A stretch of DNA of 64,000 bases, from assembly GCF_009674565.1 (NCBI RefSeq), contig NZ_WKJL01000012.1, forward strand, positions 62,001 to 126,000, written 5' to 3'. Positions 31,881 to 42,400 of this stretch are shown one piece after another. Every line of letters starts with the position of its first letter. Within the stretch, counting starts at the first letter, position 1. The notes beneath the pieces are model-generated. The model saw nothing but the letters and a program-made list of their open reading frames with translations, did no database searches and was not told the DNA's origin. The position numbers and the translations under genes were made by a program. Source of the stretch: Duganella aquatilis. Lineage in GTDB: Bacteria > Pseudomonadota > Gammaproteobacteria > Burkholderiales > Burkholderiaceae_D.

Positions 31881-32921
31881 TTATTTGATATTCACGCGCG
31901 AAATCGTGCCGCCAGGGATGGTCGGCAGCGCCAGCGGCGCGCCGCCCAGCGTCGCTTCCACGCCGCCCGGCTTGCCGACGATCAGCAGCGCCGGATCCTT
32001 GATGTCGAAGGTCTCGGTGCTGCCGGCCTTCACCACGCGCGAAATCAGCGACGTGGTGCCCGGACGGCGGATCTCGACCCACGAATCCTCGTTCATCTTC
32101 AGTACCAGCTGATGGCCCACGCCGGCGGCGACAGGCGCCGCGGCTGGAGCCTGAGCTGGCGTCGGCGCGGCAACCGGCGCGGCGGCGACCGGCGCTGGTG
32201 CCGGCGCTGGCGCCGGCGTTGGCGCGGCGGCAGGCGGCGCGACAGCCGCGGTGGCCGGCGTTTCAGCGGCCGGTGCGGCTGCGGTCTGCTCGCCTTGCGG
32301 CGGCACCGAAACCAGCGGCACGTTCGGCGACTGCACGGTCGTTTCCTGATCCTGCTTGACCAGCGTGGTCTCGATCGGCGGCGTAACGTCGGCCGGCTTG
32401 GCCTCTTCCGGCGCGGCGTCCTTGCGCTGGAACAGCGAGGCCGGGATCATGCCGCTCTGGTAGGCATAGGCGCCGGCGGCGCCGACCACCACAACCACCG
32501 CCAGGCCCACCAGCCAGCCGGCCGGCGCCGATGAACGGCTGGTCATCGACGGGAAGCGCGATTCCGAGAACGAGGCCGACAAATCCTTGCGCGGCACCAC
32601 CACCTCGGGGGCAGGCGGCGCGACCGCGTCGATCATCGCCACCAGCGGCGCCGCGTCCATCTTCAATACCTTGGCGTAGGCGCGCACAAAGCCGCGCGTG
32701 ACCGCCATGTTGGGCAGCGCGGCGTAATCGCCGGCTTCCAATGCCTTCACCTGGCGCACGGCCAGCTTCAGTTGTTCCGCAATCTGTTCGACCGTCCAGC
32801 CCATGGCCTCGCGCTGGGCCGCCAGCAAGGCGCCTGGCGTCGCCTTGCCGGTACTGGTGCTGCCCTGCTCTTGCGGCGGTTCTGCCCACTCAGAATTCAT
32901 TGGTACCCCTGTTTCACTCAT
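31881..32921 (-). CDS. rodZ: RodZ-type cytoskeletal protein (helix-turn-helix, membrane anchor, DUF4115)
   Basis: About 346 residues. An N-terminal xre-like helix-turn-helix ([22 protein letters not shown] region) is followed by a membrane helix ([19 protein letters not shown]). A long Pro/Ala-rich linker and a C-terminal DUF4115 beta-domain ([13 protein letters not shown]) complete it. RodZ links MreB to the rod-shape machinery. The ATG at 32921 overlaps pilW by 8 bp. An ATG at 32900 with an AGGGG ribosome-binding site is the main alternative. The Pro/Ala linker is low-complexity and may vary among strains. Confidence 0.9.
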   Translation of the reverse strand: MSETGVPMNSEWAEPPQEQGSTSTGKATPGALLAAQREAMGWTVEQIAEQLKLAVRQVKALEAGDYAALPNMAVTRGFVRAYAKVLKMDAAPLVAMIDAVAPPAPEVVVPRKDLSASFSESRFPSMTSRSSAPAGWLVGLAVVVVVGAAGAYAYQSGMIPASLFQRKDAAPEEAKPADVTPPIETTLVKQDQETTVQSPNVPLVSVPPQGEQTAAAPAAETPATAAVAPPAAAPTPAPAPAPAPVAAAPVAAPTPAQAPAAAPVAAGVGHQLVLKMNEDSWVEIRRPGTTSLISRVVKAGSTETFDIKDPALLIVGKPGGVEATLGGAPLALPTIPGGTISRVNIK

Positions 32922-33734
32922 CAAACGCCCCACGTTGATAAGCAGCATATTCGGCCGAGCCGGAGTGGTGGCGGCGCAATTGCGTCGCCCAGCCGGTCTC
33001 CGCATCCGTATCGCCCAGCTTATGCTGCACCTTAATCGCGAGCCACAGCACATCGGCCGTGAGACTCTCCATCTTTGCCACCTTGTTCAAACGGGTGATG
33101 AAGAAATTGGCGCGCACATAATCGCCTTTTTCAAAATATACCCGCGCCAGATTGGCGTTGGTGGCCGGCAGGTCAGGCGTCAACTGCAAGGCTTGCAGCA
33201 GATAACGCTCCGCGCTGGCGTAATCCTTGATCTTCAGGGCGCAGGAACCGGCGTTGTTCGCGGCGCTGGCCGGCGAACGGTAGCTGCGGTTGCCCAGGGC
33301 CGCATCAAACAGCGGCAACGCTTCTTTCACCCGGTTCTCCTGGCACAGGAAGGAACCGTAGTTGTTGGCCAGGTCCGGACTGGCCGGCGCCAGCTTGCGG
33401 GCGCGTACGAAGTTGTCTTCGGCCAGCGCGTTCTCGCCCATCTGCTGGTAAATCAGGCCGCGCATGCCGTAGGCGTCGGCATTGTTCGGATCGGCCGCCA
33501 GCGCCAGCTTGACCTCGTCCAGCGCCACCGGGTACTGGCCCTGCTGGAAGTAGCCGATCGCCAGCTGCATGCGGATCTCGACCTTGCGCTGCGCGGCGGT
33601 CTGGTCCGACGCGGTGGTCAGCTCGGCCTTGCCGCTGTTGCCTTTTTCCGGCCCCGACGAGGCGCAGCCGGCCAGCATCCCTGCCGCGCAGAGCGCGAGG
33701 AGACTGAGCCGGCTACGCTGCGCCAGGAAGGTCA

Positions 33735-33735
<1 letters not shown>
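32914..33735 (-). CDS. pilW: Type IV pilus biogenesis/stability lipoprotein PilW (PilF)
   Basis: A 273-residue lipoprotein; the lipobox LAGC follows a hydrophobic leader. TPR units are visible, for example AIGYFQQGQYPVALDEVKLALA and NADAYGMRGLIYQQMGENALAEDNF. PilW/PilF is the outer-membrane pilotin needed for PilQ secretin assembly. The gene lies between rlmN and rodZ as in other betaproteobacteria, and its ATG overlaps the rlmN stop by one base. Confidence 0.95.
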
Positions 33736-34919
<1,184 letters not shown>

Positions 34920-34948
34920 TTAAGGTTCAAAACAGTACAAAAAAGATA

Positions 34949-34975
34949 CCGCTTCCGCGCGATACGCGGAAGCGG
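34949..34975 (-). terminator. Rho-independent terminator of ndk
   Basis: A perfect 11-bp stem (CCGCTTCCGCG and its complement) with a 5-nt loop lies 12 bp after the ndk stop. It is followed on the minus strand by TATCTTTTTTG. It separates ndk from rlmN. Confidence 0.85.
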
Positions 34976-34987
34976 AATTACATCAAA

Positions 34988-35395
34988 TTACTTACCGAAG
35001 AAGTAAGCGATTTCCACTGCAGCAGCTTCCACAGCGTCGGAGCCGTGAACAGCGTTGGCGTCGATCGAGTCGGCGAAGTCAGCACGGATGGTGCCTTTGT
35101 CAGCCTTCTTAGGATCGGTAGCGCCCATCAGTTCGCGGTTTTTCAGGACGGCGTTTTCGCCTTCCAGAGCCTGGATCATGACTGGACCCGAAACCATGAA
35201 GTCCACCAGATCTTTGAAGAAACCGCGCTCTTTGTGCGCAGCGTAGAAACCTTCAGCCTCTTCACGCGACAGCTGCTTCATTTGAGCAGCGACGATCTTC
35301 AGACCAGCGTTCTCGAAGCGGCTGTAGATTTGGCCGATCACGTTTTTTGCAACTGCGTCTGGTTTGATGATCGACAGGGTGCGTTCGATTGCCAT
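34988..35395 (-). CDS. ndk: Nucleoside diphosphate kinase
   Basis: A 135-residue enzyme that balances nucleoside triphosphates. [15 protein letters not shown] at the N-terminus and the active-site His in NAVHGSDA are present. The C-terminus ends EIAYFFGK, a few residues shorter than the roughly 141-residue betaproteobacterial forms, but all catalytic parts remain. It has its own terminator and a 272-bp divergent upstream region. Confidence 0.98.
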   Translation of the reverse strand: MAIERTLSIIKPDAVAKNVIGQIYSRFENAGLKIVAAQMKQLSREEAEGFYAAHKERGFFKDLVDFMVSGPVMIQALEGENAVLKNRELMGATDPKKADKGTIRADFADSIDANAVHGSDAVEAAAVEIAYFFGK

Positions 35396-35561
35396 TTGAA
35401 AAACTCCAATAAAAAGAAAGGTTTAAAACGAAATTGATAATCCAATCAACCTTTGATTTTACCATAGAACACCCCATATTCCGAGAACCGGTGGTAGATA
35501 AGCTTGCAATACAGCTATAAATTGCCCGTTTTTAGGGCGCAGAAACGGCAATGAAAGCAGT

Positions 35562-35626
35562 TTAAGCCCGATTTAAGTGCAATTAAGGCATGTTTTAAGA
35601 CTTGGGCGATCCTGACGTGCTATGCT
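35562..35626 (+). promoter_or_regulatory. Candidate promoter region of the BI-1 gene with phased TTAAG repeats
   Basis: Four TTAAG pentamers start at 35562, 35573, 35583 and 35595, spaced 11, 10 and 12 bp. They are followed by an extended -10-like TGCTATGCT at 35618-35626. Transcription would start near 35633, about 35 bp before the BI-1 start codon. No good -35 box is seen, which is common with extended -10 promoters. This is inferred from sequence only. Confidence 0.35.
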
Positions 35627-35667
35627 TTTATCAAAGCTGTAAACTTTCATCCTTTAATGGAGGCACT

Positions 35668-36348
35668 ATGAACAATATGCAAAACACCTACGACCTGTCG
35701 GGTAGCCGCCAGGCGGTGCAGCACCGGGTGCTGCGCAACACCTACTGGCTGCTGGCCCTGTCGATGGTGCCGACCGTCTTCGGCGCCGTGCTGGGCGTGG
35801 CCCTGCACCTGCCGCTGCACGGCGGCCTGATGGCGCTGGCCTTCCTGGCAATCGCCTTCGGCTTCATCTGGGGTATCGAGAAGAACAAGGATTCCGGCGT
35901 CGGCGTCGCCCTGCTGCTGGGCTTCACCTTCTTCATGGGCCTGTGGCTGACGCCGCTGCTGTCGCGCATCCTCGGCTTCTCCAACGGCGGCTTCCTGATC
36001 ATGACCGCGTTCGGCGGCACGGCGGCGGTGTTCGCGGTGCTGGCGTCGGTGGCCACCGTTTCCAAGCGTGATTTCTCGGGCATGGGCACCTGGCTGTTCG
36101 CCGGCGTGATCATTCTGCTGCTGGCTTCGGTGGCGAATATCTTCCTGCACATCCCGGCGCTGGCGATCGTGGTGTCGGTGGTGGCGATCGCCATCTTCTC
36201 GGCCTACATCCTGTATGACGTGCAGCAGATCATCAACGGCGGCGAGACCAATTACATCCGCGCCACGTTGAGCCTGTACCTGGACGTGTACAACATCTTC
36301 GCCAACCTGCTGTCGCTGCTGGGCATCTTCGGCGGCAACCGCGACTAA
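35668..36348 (+). CDS. Bax inhibitor-1 family membrane protein (YccA/BI-1)
   Basis: A 226-residue integral membrane protein with about seven hydrophobic segments. The family signatures include the C-terminal SAYILYDVQQIINGGETNYIRA, whose Asp residues are implicated in pH-dependent Ca2+ leak in related proteins, and LYLDVYNIFANLLSLLGI. E. coli YccA interacts with FtsH, but whether this one does is unknown. The ATG at 35668 has a TGGAGG ribosome-binding site. An upstream in-frame ATG at 35602 lacks one. Confidence 0.93.
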   Translation: MNNMQNTYDLSGSRQAVQHRVLRNTYWLLALSMVPTVFGAVLGVALHLPLHGGLMALAFLAIAFGFIWGIEKNKDSGVGVALLLGFTFFMGLWLTPLLSRILGFSNGGFLIMTAFGGTAAVFAVLASVATVSKRDFSGMGTWLFAGVIILLLASVANIFLHIPALAIVVSVVAIAIFSAYILYDVQQIINGGETNYIRATLSLYLDVYNIFANLLSLLGIFGGNRD

Positions 36349-36378
36349 GTGCTGGATGCGTGTTTAGCGCGCAGCACT

Positions 36379-36408
36379 AAAAAAGCCGGCCTTCGCGCCG
36401 GCTTTTTT
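36379..36408 (+). terminator. Rho-independent terminator after the BI-1 gene
   Basis: AAAAAAGCCGGC, a 6-nt loop and GCCGGCTTTTTT form a classic terminator hairpin 30 bp after the stop codon. The symmetric A/T flanks could make it work in both directions. Confidence 0.88.
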
Positions 36409-36464
36409 CATTCCCGCCAAGGGCGTGCTACAGTGGATTTCGGTTCAACTCTCCGATCATTCCC

Positions 36465-37295
36465 ATGCGCCGATTTGCCCTGCTTTCACTTCTGCTGCTC
36501 GCCCCCTTCGCCTTGGCCCAGGTCGACCTGAACGTCGCCTCCTACAACCTCCGCTTCGACAATCCCAAGGATGGCCAGAACGTCTGGACCGCCCGCCGCG
36601 ACGCCATGCGCGCGCTGGTGCGCTACCATGAGTTCGACCTGTGGGGCACGCAGGAAGGCCTGTCCAACCAGCTGGCCGATCTGGATGCGACGGGCGACTA
36701 TGCCCACGTCGGCGTCGGTCGTGACGACGGCAAGGAGGCCGGCGAGCACTCGGCCATCTTCTACCGCCGCGAGCGTTTTACCCTGGAAGACCATGGCGAC
36801 TTTTGGCTCAGCACCACGCCCGAGAAGCCGTCGATGGGCTGGGACGCGCGCTGCTGCAAGCGTCTCGCCACCTGGGCGCGCCTGCGCGACAAGCCGAGCG
36901 GCCGCGTGTTCGTGGTGCTGAACGCCCACTTCGATCATGAGGGCGACGTCGCGCGGCGCGAGTCGGCGCGTCTGCTATTGGCGCGCGGGCGGACGCTGGC
37001 CGGCGATCTGCCGCTGATCGTTACGGGCGATTTCAACAGCACGCCCGACAGCGAAGCCTATGCCACTGTCAGCGCCGGGCTGCGTGACGCCAGGACCATC
37101 AGCCAGACGCCGCCTTACGGACCGTCCGGCACCTTCAACGACTTCAACGTGAGCAAGCCGGCGCTGGAGCGGATCGACTACGTGTTCCTGAGCCCGCAAT
37201 GGCAGGTGCTACGCTATGCGGTGCTCACCGACTCGGTCGACGCGCGCTATCCGTCCGACCACTTCCCGGTCGTCACACGCCTGCGCCTGCCTTAA
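36465..37295 (+). CDS. Secreted endonuclease/exonuclease/phosphatase (EEP) family protein
   Basis: A 276-residue exported protein with a signal peptide ending ALAQ (about residue 19). EEP-fold motifs are seen in order: ASYNLRFDN, WGTQEGL (metal-binding Glu), LNAHFDHEG, VTGDFNSTPDS and YPSDHFPV (catalytic Asp-His). This fold covers nucleases, sphingomyelinases and phosphoinositide phosphatases. The substrate cannot be told from sequence. It stands alone between a terminator and the convergent pbpC (6-bp gap). The ribosome-binding site is weak. Confidence 0.88.
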   Translation: MRRFALLSLLLLAPFALAQVDLNVASYNLRFDNPKDGQNVWTARRDAMRALVRYHEFDLWGTQEGLSNQLADLDATGDYAHVGVGRDDGKEAGEHSAIFYRRERFTLEDHGDFWLSTTPEKPSMGWDARCCKRLATWARLRDKPSGRVFVVLNAHFDHEGDVARRESARLLLARGRTLAGDLPLIVTGDFNSTPDSEAYATVSAGLRDARTISQTPPYGPSGTFNDFNVSKPALERIDYVFLSPQWQVLRYAVLTDSVDARYPSDHFPVVTRLRLP

Positions 37296-37301
37296 TTATC
37301 G

Positions 37302-39407
37302 TCATTCGCGGTGCTGGGCGTCGCTGGCGCCGCGGACCTGGAAGTTGGTGGTGGCGATGGGCTTGTCGTGGGCGTCGATCAGGGCCAGCTGATGGGGGCC
37401 GGGCGTGGGGCGCCAGGCGTAGCTGGTGTTGGCCTGGCCCAGCGCTTCGCCGTCCAGCTGCCAGTTCAGGCCCTGCCCGGCGCGAGCCTGGAAGAAGACG
37501 CGCTGGATGGCGTCCGGTATGTCGGGATCGATGGCGATGGTGCTGGCTTCGCCCGGATACAGGATCTTGGGCCCGCGGTGCTGGTCCTGGGCCAGCGCGA
37601 TCACCGGGCTTTCGGTTCCGACGATGAACCACTCGCCGCGCGCCGCTTCCAGCGCCGGTTCGTAGGCGATCTGCTGCCGCACCACGCCGGCCGGCGGCTT
37701 CGGTGCGCGGCTCGGCTGGCCGCGATGCAGGTAGTCCATCACGTCGCGCCACACCGGCGCGGCGCCGCTGACGCCGGACACGTCCCACATCGATTGCCCG
37801 TCGAAGTTGCCGACCCAGACGCCCACCGTGTACCTGTCCGAATAGCCCACGCACCAGTTGTCGCGCATGTCCTTGCTGGTGCCGGTTTTAACGGCGGCCC
37901 AGAACGTGGTCGCCAGCTCGTTCTTCAAGCCGAAGGTGATGCTGCGCGCCGCGCGGTCGGCCAGGATGTCGCTGATGATGAAACTGGCGCGCGCATCGAG
38001 CACGCGATGCGGCGCACCAGCCGCTTGCTGCACCTGCGCCAGCGTCACCGCGCCATACATGCCGCCGTTGGCCAGCGTGCGATAGGCGTTGCTCAACTCC
38101 AGCAGCGAGACCTCGGCGGAACCCAGCGCCAGCGAATAGCCGTAGTATTCCGCCGGCTGCGTCAGGCTGCTCAGTCCCACGGCGCGCAAACGCTCATGGA
38201 AGCGCTCCATGCCGGACATGACCAGCGTGCGCACCGCCGGCACGTTGAGCGAACTGGCAAGGCTGGTGCGCACGCTGACATAGCCTTTGAAATTCTTGTC
38301 GTAATTCTGCGGGATGTACATGCCGGACGGCGTGGAGATATCGATCGCCGTGTCGTCCATCAGCGACGCCGCCGTCAGCTGTTTGCGCTCCAGCGCCAGC
38401 TCGTACAGGAACGGTTTCAGGGTGGAGCCGGCCTGCCGCAGCGCCGCCACGCCATCGACCTCGCCGCCGCCGGCATTGCCGACGTAGGCCAGAATCTCGC
38501 CGGTGGCGTTATCCAGCACCACCACCGCGCCATCGTTGACATTCCGCCCCTGCAGCGCCGCCAGCTGCTGGCGCAGCACACCCTGCGCATAACGCTGCAA
38601 GCCCGCATCCAGCGTACTGCGCACCGCCTGCCCGCTGCGCGTGAGCAGCTGCTGCGCCACCTGCGGCGCCGGCGGCAGGTTCGCCGCCAGTTGCGGACGT
38701 CCCATCGCAACGACGATGCGCAGCTGGATCTCGCTGCACGTCGACGGCAGGCGCAATTCCTGCGACAGCGCGCAGGCCCGCTGCGACACCACCTTCTGCC
38801 CCGCCGCCGGTCCACGCAACAGGCTGGCCAATATCACCGCCTCGCTCGCATCCAATCCGGACGGCGCCTTGGCGAACATGCCGCGCGCCGCCGCGCCCAC
38901 GCCTTGCAGCTCGCCGCGATACGACACCATGTTGAGGTAAGCTTCCATGATCTGCTGCTTGGACCACTGCGCATCCAGTTCGCGCGCGGCCTTCACCTGA
39001 TCCCACTTCTGGCCCCAGCTGCGGCCCTGGGCCGATGACTGCAAGGCCGGATCGAGCAGCGCCGCCAGTTGCATGGTGATGGTCGAGGCGCCGCGCGGCC
39101 GCGTGCGGAACAGGTTGTCCCACGCCGCCTTGGCCGCCGCATTCCAGTCCACGCCATCGTGCTGGTAGAAGCGCTGGTCTTCCGCCTGCAGCACCGCCGC
39201 AGGCAGCGCGGGCGAGATATCGTTCAGCGCCACCCAGGGTAAACGCCGCACCTGCATGTCGATGCGCAGCGACTGGATCGCCTCGCCGTGACGGTCCAGC
39301 AGTTCCGCATCCGACGAGCGATACGCCGCCCGCACCTCATCAAAGGTCGGAGCGGCGTGGACGGCGCCGGCCAGCGCCAGCGCAATGGTAAAAATGATAG
39401 TCTTCAT
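37302..39407 (-). CDS. pbpC: Penicillin-binding protein 1C
   Basis: A 701-residue bifunctional peptidoglycan synthase. The GT51 glycosyltransferase part contains QAEDQRFYQHDGVDW (catalytic Glu76) and RGASTITMQLA. The transpeptidase part contains the SxxK box in AGSTLKPF and KTGTS. A C-terminal beta-sandwich specific to PBP1C is present. The N-terminus is hydrophobic (MKTIIFTIALALAGAVHA), short and signal-like. The ATG overlaps the yfhM stop by 4 bp, and the yfhM-pbpC pairing is conserved. The protein is thought to repair the wall where the alpha-2-macroglobulin traps attackers. Confidence 0.96.
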   Translation of the reverse strand: MKTIIFTIALALAGAVHAAPTFDEVRAAYRSSDAELLDRHGEAIQSLRIDMQVRRLPWVALNDISPALPAAVLQAEDQRFYQHDGVDWNAAAKAAWDNLFRTRPRGASTITMQLAALLDPALQSSAQGRSWGQKWDQVKAARELDAQWSKQQIMEAYLNMVSYRGELQGVGAAARGMFAKAPSGLDASEAVILASLLRGPAAGQKVVSQRACALSQELRLPSTCSEIQLRIVVAMGRPQLAANLPPAPQVAQQLLTRSGQAVRSTLDAGLQRYAQGVLRQQLAALQGRNVNDGAVVVLDNATGEILAYVGNAGGGEVDGVAALRQAGSTLKPFLYELALERKQLTAASLMDDTAIDISTPSGMYIPQNYDKNFKGYVSVRTSLASSLNVPAVRTLVMSGMERFHERLRAVGLSSLTQPAEYYGYSLALGSAEVSLLELSNAYRTLANGGMYGAVTLAQVQQAAGAPHRVLDARASFIISDILADRAARSITFGLKNELATTFWAAVKTGTSKDMRDNWCVGYSDRYTVGVWVGNFDGQSMWDVSGVSGAAPVWRDVMDYLHRGQPSRAPKPPAGVVRQQIAYEPALEAARGEWFIVGTESPVIALAQDQHRGPKILYPGEASTIAIDPDIPDAIQRVFFQARAGQGLNWQLDGEALGQANTSYAWRPTPGPHQLALIDAHDKPIATTNFQVRGASDAQHRE

Positions 39408-42400
39408 TTGACTGTGATGGCAACATTCGGCCAGGCGCCGAACATCTCGGGACTGTACATCGCCTCGACCCGCGTCGGCGGCAGATTGAACTGGCCCGGA
39501 TTATTCAGGCGCACCGTGTATTCGACACTCCACTTCCCTTTCGGTACGAACTGATAGAACGCGCGGAAGCCCTCAAAGGTGCGTTCCTGGAAGGCCGGCG
39601 TCGCCCAGCCCCTGGCGCGCTCGTCGCCGCTCATGAGCTGCGAATCGCCGCCCAGGCCGGAGCCGAGCACCGTGGCGCTGGCCGGAATCGGATCGTCAAC
39701 CACCACCCAGGTCATGTCCGACTGCGCCTCCAGGTCCAGATGCACGCGGTAGACATCGCCGCGCGACCACACGCCTTTCACTTTCTGCTCCACCGGCGTG
39801 ATGGTCTTGGCGACGTGATAGCCGCTCGACAGCGGCGCCTTGAGCGGCACAGCCGACAAGGCCTGCACCGTCGCCCACGGCTTGCCGGCCCCCGCGTGCT
39901 CCAGTGCCAGCTGGCCGCCGCCACCGCGTGGCCATGGCAGCATCACCGTGCCGCCAGCCGGATCGCCGCCAAAGGCGATGCTCTTGCTGGCGTTGGCCAG
40001 CGTGGCGCCGGCGGTACCATCCACTTTCTCTTTCTCGAACAGGCGCGAGAACTTGTCGATCGCCAGCACGCCCCAGGCATTGGCGACGGTCGTGCCCCAG
40101 CGGCCCTTTTGCTGGCGTCCCAGCGCGCCGCGCGCCAGGCGGCCGATGTCATCCTTCCACGCCGGATTGTCGGCCATGACCAGCAGCAGGCGGTTGGCGT
40201 TGCTGTCGACGGAGGACATCAGCCACCACCAGTCATCGGTACGCTCGGTGGAGAAGGTCATGGTGGTGCCTTGCAGATTCAGGCGCGAACGCAGGATCTG
40301 CTCCGCCTCCTTGATACGCTGCGCATGCTGCGGCAGCGCCTTCGAACGTTCCAGAATCTGATACCAGTCGATGACAGCGGACGTCGGCCACAGATTCGGC
40401 TGCACCGTGAACGATTCCAGATCGGCCGCCTGCACCGGCCGCGAACGCGACAAGGCTTCCAGCGCGGCGATCTTGCGCACCGCCAGATCGGTGGTCGGCA
40501 AGGCCGAGTAGCGCATCACCTTGCCCTGCACGAAAGCCAGCAGCCCGGACTCCATGCGGCCCTTCAGCGCATCCGGAATCTCGTAGCCCGCTTCGGCCGC
40601 CGCCGACAGCACATACGCCGTCAGGGTATCGCTGCCCTCGTACATCGGCGCGAAGTATTTGACCAGGCCATCCGCATCCAGATGCGCCGGCAAGGTGTCG
40701 ATGGCCGCCTGCCACATTGCCCTGTCATGCAGCGCGATCGAACGCGAGGTCACCTGCTCGAAGCAGCGGTAGGGATACTTCTGCATATAGTCCTGCACGC
40801 CCGGCAGATCGCCGCCCAGCGCAGGGGTAAACTGCACCCGCACGCCGCCGCGTCCCGGCACCGCGTCCTCCGGCATCCTGACCTGCATCGACTGCTTGCG
40901 ATCCAGTTGCAGCAAGGTCGCCTGCATCACCGTTACCGGCACCGCCGGCACCACCTTCTGCTTGATCTTGATGCGATCCGTCGACGCCGCGCCACCGCCC
41001 TCCACCGCCGCACTGACATCCCACGCCAGCGTGCTGACCGACAGTGGCACCTGCACATCCCAGCCTATCTCGCGCGCCTGCCCAGGTTCCAGCGCCACCG
41101 ACTGCGGCGCCAGGGCCTTGCCGCCGGCATTGGCGGTCAGCGTGGCATTGACCGCCGCATCGGTGGTATTGCGCAGCGTGAAACTGGCGCGCAGGCGGTC
41201 GCCCTCGCGCACCAGCGCCGGCAGGCCGGAAAGCAGGATCAGATCCTGCGAGCTGCGCACCTCCGTGCGGCCGGTGCCGAACAGATCGGCCTGCGCGCTG
41301 GCGATGGCGACGATGCGGAACGCCGTCAGCGAATCGTTAATCGGCACCTGCACCGTGGCCTCGCCGTTGGCGTCCAGCGTCACGCGCGCCTTCCAGAACA
41401 GCAGCGTATCGAACAACTCACGCCCCGCGCCCTTGCCGCCGCCACCGCCGGCCGGCACCGCCTTGCGGCCGAAGTGACGCTTGCCGACCACCTGCATCTG
41501 CGCGGTGGATGTCGTCACTTGCAGGCTGCGCTGCGCCATCATCGCTTCCAGCAGATCCCAGCTGGTGTTCGGCATCAGCTCCAGCAGGCCGACATCCACC
41601 GCCGCCAGCGCCACTTCCGCGCCGGCCGGCGGCGCCGAGCCATCCGGCAGCGCGACCTTGACCGCCACCGTGGCCTTGTCGCGCACCTTGTACACCGGCT
41701 TGTCCGCCGTGACCTGCACCTTCAGTTCATTGGCCGACCAGCCGACCCGCAGCGGCGCGATGCCCAGCTTGTAGGCCGGCTTGCCCAGATCGACCAGCGC
41801 CGTCGGCTGCACGCTGTTCACGCGTCCGCGCACCACCAGCGCCGAGACGTAGACATTCGGTGCGTACTGCTTCTTGACCGGGATGGTGAATACCGGCTCG
41901 CTGCCGCTGAGCGGGCGGATATAGGTGTCGATCACGCCCTCCCGTTCCACGGTGATCAGCGCGGTGGCTTCCCGGAACGGCATGCGCACCTGGAAGCTGG
42001 CCGTCTCGCCTGGCTCGTAGCGTTTTTTCTCCGGCAGCACGTCGATGCGATCGTTGTCGGTGGCGGCGAACCACCAGTCGGCGCCGTCGGCCACCCAGGT
42101 TTCGCGGTTGGCGACGGCCACGCGCTGCTGCGCATCCTGTGTTTTCGCGCGCAGGATCAAATTGCCCGATGCCGGCGCCTTCACCTGGCAGATCAGCAGT
42201 CCCTTGTTGTCGGTCTTGCCTTCGCAGGCCGCGCCCAGCGCTTTCACCTCGCTGCTGTTCTCGTAGGCGTAGAAGCCGCCGATCAAGCGCCGGCGGTGCG
42301 AGTACGACAGGCGCTGGAAGAAGTCCACCGCCACCGGCGCATCGGCCACCGGCTTGCCTTCCAGGTCCAGCACTGCCACGGTGAACTTCAGCGCGTCCTT

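Noticed and set aside
32100..32290. Short tandem-like repeats in the Pro/Ala linker of rodZ
   Set aside because: They encode the low-complexity linker in frame and need no separate explanation.
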